Positions 22,500-33,900 of a stretch of 64,000 bases of DNA are shown here, piece by piece. Position 1 is the first letter of the stretch, and each line of letters opens with the position of its first letter. The stretch covers positions 466,301 through 530,300 of the forward strand of contig CACRXP010000174.1 of NCBI GenBank assembly GCA_902702965.1. The letters are read 5' to 3'. This DNA is from Spirometra erinaceieuropaei. Taxonomy: Eukaryota > Platyhelminthes > Cestoda > Diphyllobothriidea > Diphyllobothriidae. A program made the translations under genes and the position numbers. The notes below the pieces were generated by a model. The model made no database searches. It was not told the origin of the DNA and worked only from the letters and a program-made list of their open reading frames with translations.

Positions 22500-24486
22500 T
22501 CCCTGTTTTGAGTGACATTGTATCGGATTTTCACGATATTCTTAACCAAGTCGCAGCAATAACTTCTACCCTTCAAAGCCAGTGCGCCTTGTTTCTGCCT
22601 GAAGACATATTTGAAGGTGAACTCAGCGCATGTCACTACCATACATACTCGAATGGCAGAGAAGCCTGCGCTCCACCAGCTGGGGATTCAACAGGAAAAC
22701 CGCCCGCAGCTAAAGAGAAATTGAGCAGACTCGCTTAAAAGAAACGCCTCAATCCCGAGGATTCCCTAGTTGATTCTCAGTGACCCCACGCTGTGCTTGC
22801 TTATGGCCTTCCGAAATTGCATGAAACAGATGCAGATTGGAAATCGTAGAAGCACTCACTGAATCACCCGCTTTCAGTCTTGCCAAGCGCGTATACAGGC
22901 ACTTAAGGCACCTAAATAATGGGTCGCATTACAGCATCGACAACATCGGTACATTCCTTCAGAGGATCCAAGGCCTTAAAGTAAGTTCAGATAAAGGTCA
23001 TCTATCGTTTGATGTGATTGCCTTGTTTTACTCAGTAACACGCGACCTGGCAATTTAGAGCATAGTACGATACGGGGAAATTCCACTGAAATTCCGACGC
23101 AGCACCTTTTAAATGTGTTTGGGCTCCACCTAAAAAACTGCTGTTAGTTCCATGGCAAGCATAAATAATATATCAAGAGCACCTCAACTGGTGCACTAAC
23201 ACAGGCATTACTCGACCAACTAGTGTCACAGCGACTAGAAGAAGCTGTTGTTTAAGCCCTCGGACCGAACCTGTGGCTCCCCCCAAGAGAAGGCATGTTA
23301 TCATAAAAACCCGTTGAGTCGAACAGCTGAATTAGTCTTAATTGTCTCTTTCTAGCCATAATATTTACTTGCTATGTGTTAGTAAGACGCACTCTCGCTT
23401 TTCGGGGAAAGTATTCAATAATTGTGTGATGGCAGCCTCGCAAACAGCGTCCGCAAAAGATTCTAGCGCCGAGATCATTTTCAGCTATGGAAGCAATCAA
23501 CCCGCGGCCCACATAAGAGCTGCGTCCGATCTCCTTGTTCGCCGGCCTTTCAGAACTGTGGCAGAGTGTCTCTGTAAGAGCGGACTAGCTAGTATTCTGA
23601 TCCAAATATTACAGAACAAACTTTGTGAAACATGGTCTCAGACGCCGGAGACATGCACAAGAGTAGAAATCTAGTGGAGGGGTGCTGCAGAGGAAATTCT
23701 ACTCCTTACCTATCATGCAAGGAATTTCTGAAGTCAGCTTCCGACAATTGCAAACTCTCCTTAGCAATGCCTCCCAATCAAAAGCGTCTTTCAGAACCTC
23801 ACGTAGCATTAAATGAGATACTGCTCCTAATGCATATACGTATAAACTGCCTTAGACGCCATAGACAACCACGAAGCCTCGATGCTAACATGGAAATTCT
23901 ACCTCCCGTCCTACACACAAAGAATATCCAAACGATCGCCTGCAATAAACCGGTTTGGCATCTGCATCACCAATAGGCCGACGTCCTCCCTGCACGCAGC
24001 ATTATCCGCAGCAAACAAATTCATACACGAATGTCAGCAAACTAACATCCTTTACCGCATCCAATGGGCTAGTAGCCCTTGAGTCCACTCTGGCCACAGA
24101 GGCCGACCACTTAGGACCCGAATTAGTGAACATAGACTAGTTCTCCGATGTGACTACTTGTCTCGCACCCGTGATTGTGACCATAGATTTATTTGAGACG
24201 GTACTGAAATGATGACTATGACTAATACAAAACAGGCAGGGGAATTCCTCGAGGCTTGGTGCCCAATGCGGACGGCATCAATTGCCATGTTGACCTCGTC
24301 GCCCACTGGGCGGGTCTCTGATCACGGTTCACTGGCTGGCGCTCACCTTAAAAACAAAAGTTGCTAATGCGTGCCCAAGCACGTAGAATCTCGCACGCAC
24401 GCTATTCCTTCCATCAGGCCGAGTCACAACTGAAACTCACAACACTCCCCTCCACATCCGGCACCTGTCACAACACAATGTAAACC
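22500..24486 (+). mobile_element. Penelope-like element, near-complete span, decayed, cut by the gap
   Basis: Ordered PLE fragments occur in shifting forward frames. The RT N-terminal block is SPAFSLAKRVYRHLRHLNNG, then SIDNIGTFLQRIQGLK and LSFDVIALFYSV (22,837-23,050). The RT C terminus is KFYLPSYTQRISK, RFGICITNRPTSSLHAALSA (about 23.88-24.0 kb). The GIY-YIG start is NILYRIQWASSP, with RTRISEHRLVLRCD and RTRDCDHRF. The end block is EFLEAWCP (24.24 kb), shared with 4.5 kb. Many stops and frameshifts mark a dead copy. It reaches the run of N. Confidence 0.8.
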
Positions 24487-24702
24487 NNNNNNNNNNNNNN
24501 NNNNNNNNNNNNNNNNNNNNNNNNNNNNNNNNNNNNNNNNNNNNNNNNNNNNNNNNNNNNNNNNNNNNNNNNNNNNNNNNNNNNNNNNNNNNNNNNNNNN
24601 NNNNNNNNNNNNNNNNNNNNNNNNNNNNNNNNNNNNNNNNNNNNNNNNNNNNNNNNNNNNNNNNNNNNNNNNNNNNNNNNNNNNNNNNNNNNNNNNNNNN
24701 NN
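24487..24702. other. Assembly gap (N)
   Basis: There are 216 undetermined bases directly after a PLE 3' end. The gap length may be nominal. Confidence 0.99.
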
Positions 24703-25315
24703 TTGCGGCCCTTAACGGATCAGGTGTGGTAGCACAGGAAAATGGAGCCGATTCACTTTGTCAGTGACATGGAACTTTCGACATCGACAATATTTCTCGA
24801 AATTAGGTTATTCGACATCTTGGGACCGTCTTGGTATTTCAAAGGCGAAACACCTGCCTGATGGCGATCACCAGGATGTCTACCTTCTCAAATATTATAT
24901 TTTTCATGCAGTCCCGAAAAGAAGGTAGGGTTGTTGGTAACGCACAGTAACCCGAAGATAAAATGTGAAGTTATACAGCCGCCTCACTCAAAAATGTATT
25001 TCAGCACTGCCATAATACGGATGCTAGAAAGTATTTATCGTCGATTATAAAGTAAAGTTTATTCTGCCTTTTCAAAGACTAGAAAATTTAACATACATTA
25101 CCACGCCTGACTAATAATCTGTCTTCAATTTCCAGGATGCAACCACTTACCTAAATCATGCCTATTGTTTTGCACTCATCTACGTGCTGGTCATATAAAA
25201 GCCCACTATCTCAGCGAATAAATACGTAAACATACAATTATTCAGACCTTTAAGCATGATTAATGACCAGACACCGTCACGAGTACCCGACAAAAAGTTT
25301 TTTCATCCGTGGTAC

Positions 25316-25514
25316 ATTGACGGTGCTATACAAATTCCTGAAACGTAAAACGCGGCTTGCCCGAGCCTCTAAGTTAACGTCGATTCCATAGTACCACGGA
25401 GTCTCGCTCTTTCTGAGCGGCGGGCTGCAGTGACCCTTAGAAGATTTCAAGCTCGCTTTACAGTTTTCATAATCTGCGCGGCGATTCGATATCGTATTTG
25501 AGGAGTAGGTGTAC
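25316..25514 (-). CDS. RasGEF-family gene, candidate exon E9
   Basis: The acceptor TGTTTACAAG comes 126 bases after the E8 donor. One base completes the GG left by E8 (giving Gly), and 66 codons follow to a donor AAT|GTACCA, phase 0. The peptide starts YTYSSNTISNRRADYENCKA, then SLKSSKG and HCSPPLRKSETPWYYG. RasGEF catalytic domains normally end with a Tyr-containing helix region and an LSL.LEP(R)-like strand. Here only KASLKSSKG vaguely resembles it, so the end of the domain is divergent or another exon is missed. The donor is weak. I regard this exon as probable in outline and uncertain at its 3' edge. Confidence 0.45.
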
Positions 25515-25640
25515 CTTGTAAACACATAGGGTTACAGAAATATTTGAATAGCAATACTGTCATCTGACTTAAAGATTCATAGTGATCGATGAAACCAAAG
25601 GAATTTGAAAATATATTGAAATAGAACGTATTGAACTTAC

Positions 25641-25962
25641 CCCTGACCTTCCTCTTCCGATAACTGTAATCTCTTGATGAAATAACCAAGGATCAAGTAG
25701 TGTTTCCAACACCTCCAATAATTCACGATTTTTTGGGAGTCCTGTTCATCGTCCGTTATAAGATTGCTTGTTCCTTCGGCTATTGTAGCATCCGTTTCAT
25801 CAGGGTGAGTTCTCGAAGGAAGGAAGAGTGCATTTCCCGAGTCCAGGTGGATTAGCTGTTGGAAAATTAGTCCCAAGTAGGGCAGACAAGGCATTTTCGC
25901 CGCCTCAAGTTCGTGCCGATATGTAGTAAATGCAGGCGGAACCATGTAAGCACCAAATTCCG
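25641..25962 (-). CDS. RasGEF-family gene, exon E8: catalytic-domain C-terminal half
   Basis: This exon has two bases plus 106 codons plus two bases. The acceptor has a long T-rich tract ending AAATTAG; the donor is strong (CAGG|GTAAGT-like). Residues 10-43 read FTTYRHELEAAKMPCLPYLG, then LIFQQLIHLDSGN. This is the hallmark RasGEF segment (YR..L....PC.PYLGL...L), here closest to the C3G/RapGEF1 form PCIPYLGLILQDL. Residues 78-99 (IVNYWRCWKHYLILGYFIKR LQ) align with the family helix VNF.KRW......I...Q. Between them lies an acidic insertion of about 34 residues. The family loads GTP on Ras, Rap or Ral GTPases at membranes; which substrate applies here cannot be told. Confidence 0.88.
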
Positions 25963-26251
25963 CTAATTTCTTTGAAAAGAAAAAAAAAATAAACTCAATC
26001 GAGTATGGGATTACTAGTATTTCATGTTCATCTTTGCAAGATTAAAAGAGCGATTGTATTAATGTTTGCGAGTTTTTTATTCAACTGTCGAGCGTGTGAG
26101 GGAAAGAAACTCAGGATATTGTTTTATGTGAGAAAACGTTTTACGACGGTCGAGGGGGTGTTGTTAGATGAATTGAAAGCATGGATGGTTCAAAAGGAGT
26201 GAGCTAGCTGTAGGCTGGCATAGCAATTCAATGCTCAAAATAGTTTATTAT

Positions 26252-26288
26252 CTACTGTACTACACTGTACTACACTATACTGCACTGT
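26252..26288. repeat. Imperfect tandem repeat, 10-base period (TACACTGTAC)
   Basis: CTACTGTACTACACTGTACT is followed by ACACTATACTGCACTGT. There are about three and a half imperfect copies, immediately before the LINE remnant. Confidence 0.75.
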
Positions 26289-26369
26289 CATTTGCTAATC
26301 CATCGCATTTTTATTGGCTCACCAGAACCAGGAGCCCCAGCATACACTTGTCGCAGCCGCCTCCATTGT

Positions 26370-26790
26370 GCGCACTGCCCACGCATATTTGTTCGTCGGG
26401 TAGACTTATTCGGCCACACGTGAATACGAAATTGGAATTAACAGCACTATCGACGCGTCAAACTACCCTTGCACATTCGACAATTCCTCCATCTCCAGCT
26501 CTATCATATCTCCTCAACCAGCGCGACGAACACTAGCAGCTTCGCCACCGCAACTGACTCAGCAGCTTCCAACCTACCCTGCCCACATTGTCACCGCATA
26601 TGCATGTCAGGCATCGATCTGGTAGGTTGATCGTGAACCAGTCGCACAGAGACTGGAGCATTAACACGCACCGACCGCATATTCCTCAACTGTTCACGTA
26701 CATTCAGTCTCCTCATGAGCCTTCTCGGCCACACGAGGGTAAATGAAAACCTGCGGTAAAACACCACTGGTGAGAGTCCGTCACTACATA
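26370..26790 (+). mobile_element. LINE remnant: C-terminal zinc-finger tail
   Basis: The forward frames give decayed C2H2-type fingers: CAHCPRIFVRRVDLFGHT, then CPHCHRICMSGIDLVG with RTETG, then LNCSRTFSLLMSLLGHTRV followed by NENLR. The ordered motif CPHC.R.F....GL.GH.R is known at the C terminus of some flatworm LINE proteins. No RT sequence is attached, so only the 3' end of the element remains, with several stops. Confidence 0.6.
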
Positions 26791-28814
26791 TCTCCTCACC
26801 AGCTCATATTACCACACAAGAACCCGTTCATCATCACAAGCCTGGGGTCGACATATCTCGCGTGAGTGAGAGGTGTGTCCTTTGACTCCCCTTTCACGTG
26901 GCCCCACTACTAATCTAACACACATGAGATCCCAGCAGTATATCAACCTTTGTGTGAAATGCTAGTATGCTGTATAAGAGGCGGGTCGTGTGTGTGGCAC
27001 ACGCAGACGGATTGTTTTTAGTTCTGTCAGTATTACGCTTACTTTCCGCACCAGTTAGTTGGCCGGCCCAGAGAGTCGATTGGTGCTCGGAGGAGGAAAG
27101 AAAGAGTGAGGTCGACTCTCAGCGTCCGCTTCTCATTATAAACAATCTGACGCGCTTGCACAGATCAAAATGCGCTAAAAGGCCGTAGCTTGGGAGGTTG
27201 TCAATTGACATTTTAACTCAGATCACACAGCCAGCCCAATGTGTGTTTATTTGGAGTTGCCGACTGGTAAACTGGGAGCCAGGCTGAAATGGCCCCGACT
27301 TAATGTGGGCTTTGTTGCACTTCCTTTCAGTTGAGATCTGAGTCGCCACACATTTCTTGTTATGCTAAATCCTGGTCGTTTTTGCGTGGACTAGGGTGTT
27401 TGGCGGCACTTCTTAAAGTGTAAGGCAATGAGCTGCGAATTTGCACAACTCGTTGTGCTGTTCTTTCGTCAGGCTACTCTCGCTTCTCTTTGGGATTTCG
27501 TGAGGAACGAATAAACCTTCGCCGAGAGTTGAACAATGATGAAAGAACGTGCCGAAGTGTTCTCATGGACTGCTAAGTGAAACCACATTTTTGCTGCTTG
27601 ATGTGTGGCTAATAGATCGTGTGGATACGAAATTTAAAAATTCAGTCATAGCTTTTCATGTACTGTGCGAGAAAATTGTGAGTAATGGGGTTAAAAAACT
27701 TGGAAAATTTCCAGCTCGACTAAAAACTAAGTGAAACCCTTATTGGAACAGAGCCAGTGTTGCGAACAAGGCAAAATATGAAGGTATCATACGATGTGCT
27801 GGCATTCCGTTTAGCCGCCAGCGATATCTGTTAAATTAAATAACGGTCTGCAGTCAAAGTTTTAACTACCCAGTGAACTGAGTCGTCCAGGCTGCTGTCG
27901 TGAGCGACAGAGGAAAGGAAGCTAATTAGTGAGGATTTTTTGCGAGGATACACAGGGTTGAGCATGCAATCAGATGTCCAGCAGAATTCCGATTTCCCAT
28001 TCCGGCGGTAATTCGGCCCCCTTCTATCATCGACATGGACGAACCCGCCCAGTTACCTGACCAATTATCTCATCGTGTTTGACCGCCCTAAGTTTTCACA
28101 TATCTTGACCTCATTCGCGGAATAAAGGCAAAACTCGGTTTTTGACTACTCTGGACCTGTCCCATGTTCTCTGAGAAAATGTTTCAGTTTGTTCATAAAC
28201 CATCGTATGTAAAGATTTCCGCGTAAAAAAGAATGCAGTAGTTGTGCAGATACGACTCCATCGCAAACGTTCGTATATAAGTGTGGCTGGTAAATATCTG
28301 CTGGCAAAAATATGCTAAATGCCGATATTATGAGGCTTTAAAAATGCCCAGGAAAAATCTTTCCCCCATATGAGCGTTGAAGGCATCCAATTAGTATGTT
28401 TATGCGTGTTTGGGTTAAGCAACCTCAAGGCCTTGACCAATGTTAAAGAGAAAATAATAAATTAAATAATTTGCAGCACTTTTGGGTGAGTTTTTTCCGC
28501 CGTATTGGACATAGAGATTTGGACGACAAGATCCTAATTACGTTAGGCATAACATGTTTCCGAACCAATAAATGAAAGATATGCGAGAAACTAATGGATT
28601 CTAGCCACATTCTAAAATATAATTTCTTGTTGGTTTAATCTCATTAGTTTACCTGACTTCTCAGTTTGGAAAATTTGGCGGCCAAGATGGGAGACGAAAG
28701 TGTGACAAAAGCGACAAAGCATCAGTAGTGCTAAAGCCTACCGAATGAGCTAGAAAACCCGACCGACAGCTTGGTCCTTTGCAAAACTGGCCTGAAGTCA
28801 CCCGTCCACCTTAC

Positions 28815-28905
28815 CGTGACGTCGAAATTCACTAATACGGTCGGGGTAGGTAAGCAGGTTTTCCCATTTAAAATATGCATATCTATCATTGGAAATTGGA
28901 AGGTT
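28815..28905 (-). CDS. RasGEF-family gene, exon E7: catalytic-domain linker
   Basis: This 91-base exon begins in phase 0. The acceptor is strong (GTCATTTTTTAG) and the donor strong (CACG|GTAAGG). It encodes NLPISNDRYAYFKWENLL then TYPDRISEFRRH and leaves one base for E8, forming Ala. In RasGEF domains a tryptophan-containing helix (RL..TW..L) sits between the NFNS helix and the YR..L segment; KWENLL is the likely counterpart. The phase agrees on both sides (E6 ends in phase 0, E8 starts with two bases). The open frame continues for only a few codons beyond the donor. Confidence 0.75.
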
Positions 28906-31700
28906 CTAAAAAATGACAAGCATGTTATATTCCTGCATATGCGAAAGGAAGCACGAGCAGTTGTCACATCGTAGGTTTTCAATGAGTGACAAACCTTAAT
29001 TGCAAGTATCTATGTCCAGGATCTCAAAATTTCTTCGAATAATGTATCTGATCGACATGAGTTGGGCGATTTTAAGCGAACTTCCAAAGAGCCTGTGCGT
29101 ATGTTTAAAAGCAAGTTATTTACATAATTCAACAATTCCGCATAAGGCATGCTGCATTTATCGAAAATCGGAGCTACTTCGCAGCATGCTTTCTAGGGAA
29201 CGGCGTCTGCTGAGATGATAAAGCCTTCAAGTACCTATAATAAGTCAGCTAGAAAACGGGTAACACCCGCCTATTAAGGACGTAAATATATTTAGGATAT
29301 TTCCTTTCAGTCTTGATGACCATCTCTAGTCACTTGAATTGGCTTATTTGGCCGTTAAATGCGGATGATGCAATTTCATCATCTTACTGCGTCCATTTCG
29401 CTGTCCGTATGTGGGATTCGGATCGTTATCTGAAATCTATTAAGGACTTCGACACATTGGGTGGGTGAGGCTTTATCTCAAAGGAGCTCGACGTTGGCTA
29501 GCAGTCAAAAAGACAAACGCACGGTGGAACAGTAGTCACATCAGCTGTTTTTAATCACAAGGATTATGATCAGTACCTTTCAACCCACACGTTTACAAAT
29601 TGGTCAGGCTTTATCATTTAACATTTTTACGCGCATATTTTAATTTTTGCCTGAGTGTCTCTTGAAGTTCTTTGATGTATAAAACGCCATGAAGCAAAAT
29701 GAGTAACAAATAGAACAAAATAACTGAATCTTTCGCGAGTGTCAGGACCTGCAAACAATGCATCATACAAACTTAAAATTTGTGAATCGATAAGTGGCTG
29801 ATTTATCTGTGACAAGGAATGCCCAATTGTGTTCTGACGAGACCCAAAAAGCCAAAATAATTAGGGATTTGACATACAAACGCGATGCTTGGAGAAAATC
29901 GGTAACGGATGGGTAAATAAATCCTTCCATACTCCCACAACTACTGCAGACTTCCAAAAATACACAGCTTCAGAAACTCGCACCTTCGAAGCAAAAATTC
30001 ATGGCTGACTGATTTCGGTGAGGCGCAATGCTATAGGCGGCTCTAGGTTACAGTCCATCGGCCTGTACTTTCTAAAAACCATGGAAGAAATGAACTTTTT
30101 GTGGGCGACATACGACAGCTATAAGTTTTAATACCACAAAAGCAGCATACTCGAATAAAATAAGCGTGAAAAAACGAAAATTCGGATGCCAACGGGTGCC
30201 GAGATAACTGTGAAATTTCAGAGCCCAGAAAAACCCCCAAATGAATTGATTAAGGCTTTTGCTGTCTTTGAAAATACCGTAACTTAATTTGGAGATCTTT
30301 TTGAAGAATAAAGGATATTATGAGACAAACAGAGGTGGTGCATGACAAGCGAAACAAATGTTGAAATCGGAGGAATAGTAAATTCAATGCTGGCCGCAAA
30401 GCCTCCCAGATAACTAAGCAAAATACTTTGTTGGCTTAAAAGCGAGGAATTCCTCACAACACCACTTAAGATTAAAACAAGAGATCTGAGCTTCGACGTA
30501 CATGGCTCGGTCCTAAGCCACCAGAACTGTCATACTTAACAGACATCAAATTCATCAATGATCATCGGATATTAGAAAATGAAACGCACTTCTCACGGGG
30601 CTACTTCAGGAAAAGTTTGGTCGCCAAGCGCCAGAATGACCGACTGTTTACAATAGGAAACCCAGTCTAAATCCCGGCCGCCTGTGACAGATCTTAGAAC
30701 TGCTTTCCCACGCATTGTTAAGGTTTTAGTCAATGCATTAACGGACTCTACTAATAAAACTTTCGTTTCGTTTCCAAACCGCTGACTCCATGCCTGGTAT
30801 CTTCAAACTGCATTTATTACTCTCGCTTAGGATACATGCCAGTAGAGGGCGCTAACGTCGAAGTAACCTTTCAGATTTATGATCGAATGATAGTACCTTC
30901 CAGTCTTTTCAGATGCCACTGCACGTGATTAACAAACTTTTGGAACCTCTCCGTTAAATATCTTGCTAACTGACTTACTTATATGAGGGCTACAGTAGCT
31001 CTTCTGCTCAGCTCTTTGTCCATGGGATAAAAAGTAGAATAGCATCAGAAAAACCATAGGATAAACTAGGCGCTATCTTGCGTGTTGCTCTAATTTAGTT
31101 CGTTCATTCCGCAATGCTGCAGCCTTTTTTGAAAACAGCAAAGTCTCCAAAACCAACCTGCCATAAACTTTCCCGACAAATATTTGAAGTGTCACCTGAC
31201 ACTTGGGACATTTCGGGAATGAGCGGACACCTGAATACCATAGCAACCTTCTTCAAGAATCCGGCCTGGCAATAAAGCAACTCAAAGCCGTAGGGTGTTC
31301 GGAAAAGGCCATACGGTGAAAATAAGTGCGCGATTGTTTCGTTCTAGACCGCATGAGCAGATACATTACGCTAACCTGTTTACTAGTATTTAAATCTTGT
31401 TATTTCTGCACAGACAAAGAAGTTGAATGTTTCTAAAAACGGAAGCCTGATTTTTAATGTCCTTTAAGCGTGCATCGGTACTGTTTAGGCAGCAAATATT
31501 TACTGAAAATTAGTTGGCTGCAGGGTCAACAATGTTTTGCGCTTAGATACGCATTAATGTCGCAAACCACCGCTTCGTGAAAATCGACGTTCAGGCGATA
31601 TGCCAATTGAATTCTCGTGACTGTCAGCACGGTGATTATACATATGACAAATACATACATATGTCAAAATACATTCTGACAAATGTGGCTACTGACTTAC
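28906..31700 (-). other. Intron 6
   Basis: Intron sequence between E6 and E7 with no recognised mobile element. Short minus-strand open frames near 29.6-30.2 kb do not resemble the gene's family and lack good splice sites. Confidence 0.5.
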
Positions 31701-31796
31701 CGACTTCAGCTTTTTCGAAACTTTCGGCAAGGAGGCGTTTTGGATTCCAAGTATTAACGCGAGAAATGAGCTGAAATTATTCATTTGTCTAAGTTC
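31701..31796 (-). CDS. RasGEF-family gene, exon E6: NNF helix of the catalytic domain
   Basis: This exon has exactly 32 codons, phase 0 at both ends. The acceptor is a long T tract (TTTTTTATTTTATAG) and the donor a consensus TCG|GTAAGT. The peptide ELRQMNNFSSFLALILGI, then QNASLPKVSKKLKS, matches the most conserved helix of RasGEF catalytic domains (LR.LNNFNSFLAIL.AL.S.PI.RL), here nearest to C3G/RapGEF1. The Asn-Asn-Phe core is intact. The usual RL after the helix is replaced by KV. The exon joins E5 (ending ...CCVAE) to make the canonical IA.ELR..NNF stretch across the junction. Confidence 0.88.
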
Positions 31797-32699
31797 CTAT
31801 AAAATAAAAAATAGGCACAAGAAATCGTTTTGAAGTTAAAAAGTCTAGATCAACTCATAAAAATGCTAAAATATCGCTTTTGGCTGGTGAATAATGCAAA
31901 TCCACTATAAGATCCTGTTATCAAAAGTACAACAATTAAATACCGCAGTAATCAGGATAACCTGCGTCCTACTTGGATATGATGGAATGCCACTTATGCA
32001 AAACTTGCCCGTCAGCACAATTACACTTTATTTAGCCTACGCCATCCTTTATCTTCACAGACTTTTTTATATTTAAGACGCCTCTTTTCATTGATGTTCC
32101 CTTTGAGGTTTTGCCGTTTTGAAACAGGCGTGACGGAATTTTGACATTTAGCAACATGTAAATTCTATTTTTGTCTGTGATCTATTTCACGTTTCCTTTC
32201 TTAAGCCACTTGGGCGGATTCATTCTCTGGCTAAACGACGTGCCTGACACTACCAGACTTCGAAATGTGACTTCTAAACTAGCCATTTTTGCCTTCCCGG
32301 ATGCAAGTACCAGAATTTTTCAGCTTCAAATGGTAACCCTGGTTTAGTCCACTCGATTCAACTTAAAAAAAATGTGTGCTCTATATAACATCGTTAGAGG
32401 CAAGTAAGATTTCGCTGAGTAGTTTAAAAATGCGTCTAACTCTTTAGATACTCATGTGGAGAATGCCGGTCATATCGGACAGTTTGTAACGTATATTTTC
32501 CCTTATAGGCGGGAATCTACTACCCAAAATAATGCAGGTATTGCCGTATGTGAATGCAAACGTCTAGTGAGAAAAATTTAATTCTTAGCCCTTCAGATCG
32601 GGCTGCGTTGTAACTGGCTTTATGTTAAGAGCTTTCGAAAGCCAAATATTCGTACCACCGAGAAAAATGAAGTGACCACCGAATCAAGAGAATTGTATT

Positions 32700-32750
32700 G
32701 CTGACGTTTTGGGGAGCTTGGTCGACTCTTCGTTAGCAAGACAGTCACAC
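32700..32750 (-). mobile_element. PLE-type tail with hammerhead-like core
   Basis: On the minus strand: CTTGCTAACGAAGAGTCGAC, then CAAGCTCCCCAAAACGTCAGC. GAG and CUC can pair as stem II; the CUGANGA box reads CUAACGA. The end ACGTCAGC is the same as in the other PLE tails. Confidence 0.5.
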
Positions 32751-33629
32751 GGAGCTTCAGAATACCGTGCAAACACAGCCTGTCGACTAATTCACCCAAA
32801 GGGGGACAAAAACGCAACCGACCCCAATTGAGCTGACAACATACAACACAGGTCACCAACATTCACAAACAACGCTGAGAAGGCCAGGGCGGCGAAGAAA
32901 AAAAATCGATCAGCCAAAGGCCAACTAATTCGGCCGTTTATTCAAAATTCTCGTGGATTTTTGCACTAGACGCTTTCATAATTGAGAGCCGCCCAAGCTC
33001 TCCGATACGTCAGTAATACAATTCCCTTGATCCAATGAGCATTTCATTTTTCTCGGATTATCGACCCGGATCTCTCATGTTTGCTAACCAGAATTCATAT
33101 CACTGCTTTCCTCATTTGAAAAATTATGCTAGCGACCGTATAAAGACAACACAGATACCGTTTTGTGTTTCCGATAGACTTAAAAATTAATTTAACGAGT
33201 GTCGTTCTGGGAAGGCGCTTTCGCATTCTGACGTCTCAAGTAGGGGTTTACGTTACCCAATTTTCAGCGACCGGGAAGTCTTGTGCATAGTTCTCACTAC
33301 AGGACAGGCGACATACCTGCACATCATGAACACCTTTCGAGAATCGCTCTTTTAGTGGTATTTCGTTAACATTATCCATTTAAAAAGAACCCACAAAGTT
33401 ATATTCGGGACTCAGTGTAGCTGCCAGGCAAGATAGGGAGACTTAAAGCTGCGAATGGCGGGATAATGGCATCGTTTTATGTTATTCCCCTATGCCCTCC
33501 TTTTCTTTTAGATTCAGTGAAACGTTATGCTGAGGAATTCCTACATACACATACTTCAGAGGTACTTACGGATGCCTTACTTTAACTTCTAAATTCCCGT
33601 TTAGGAACAAATGTTTTCTTTGGTGAGCA

Positions 33630-33900
33630 ATGATATCGTCAACTAAGAGGCGCCCCTATGATTCACAAATATCGGAATTTTTGGCGGTGACTGTAAAGCG
33701 GAAAGTAGAGCCTACAGTTCTTTTCTCAGCTAACCTAAAATTGTGGATGCGTTACGCAGACGTTGTATTTGTTGTTTTGAAGAAAAATTGGGTAGAACTA
33801 CTCCACAACAATATCAAATCCACTTTTCAAGGAGTTTATTTTGTTTCGAAGCAGACTTTGATGAACATATCTCATCCTTAGATGTCCCCGTACACTGATG
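33630..33900 (+). mobile_element. PLE reverse transcriptase scrap
   Basis: The forward frame of 83 codons contains LKLWMRYADVVFVVLKKN, then WVELLHNNIKSTFQGVYF. This is the second catalytic box of a PLE RT (usual form WxRYVDDTFVV). The box reads YADV (33,753-33,764), so one catalytic Asp is lost. An LDVPV segment, the family LDVLV strand, follows in another frame. Confidence 0.75.

Larger units (their letters stand above)
12433..25315 (-). other. Intron 9, transposon-filled, with an assembly gap
   Basis: This 12.9-kb interval separates candidate exons E9 and E10. It contains at least four decayed PLE copies, PLE terminal repeats in both orientations, a mariner-like element and a 216-base run of N. 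From 12.43 to 15.25 kb I recognise nothing. From 24.70 to 25.31 kb I recognise nothing. No host exon is evident within it. Confidence 0.55.
25963..28814 (-). other. Intron 7
   Basis: Intron between E7 and E8. It contains a C2H2-tailed LINE remnant (26.37-26.79 kb), a short 10-base-period repeat near 26,252-26,288 and otherwise unassigned sequence (26.8-28.8 kb). Confidence 0.5.
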
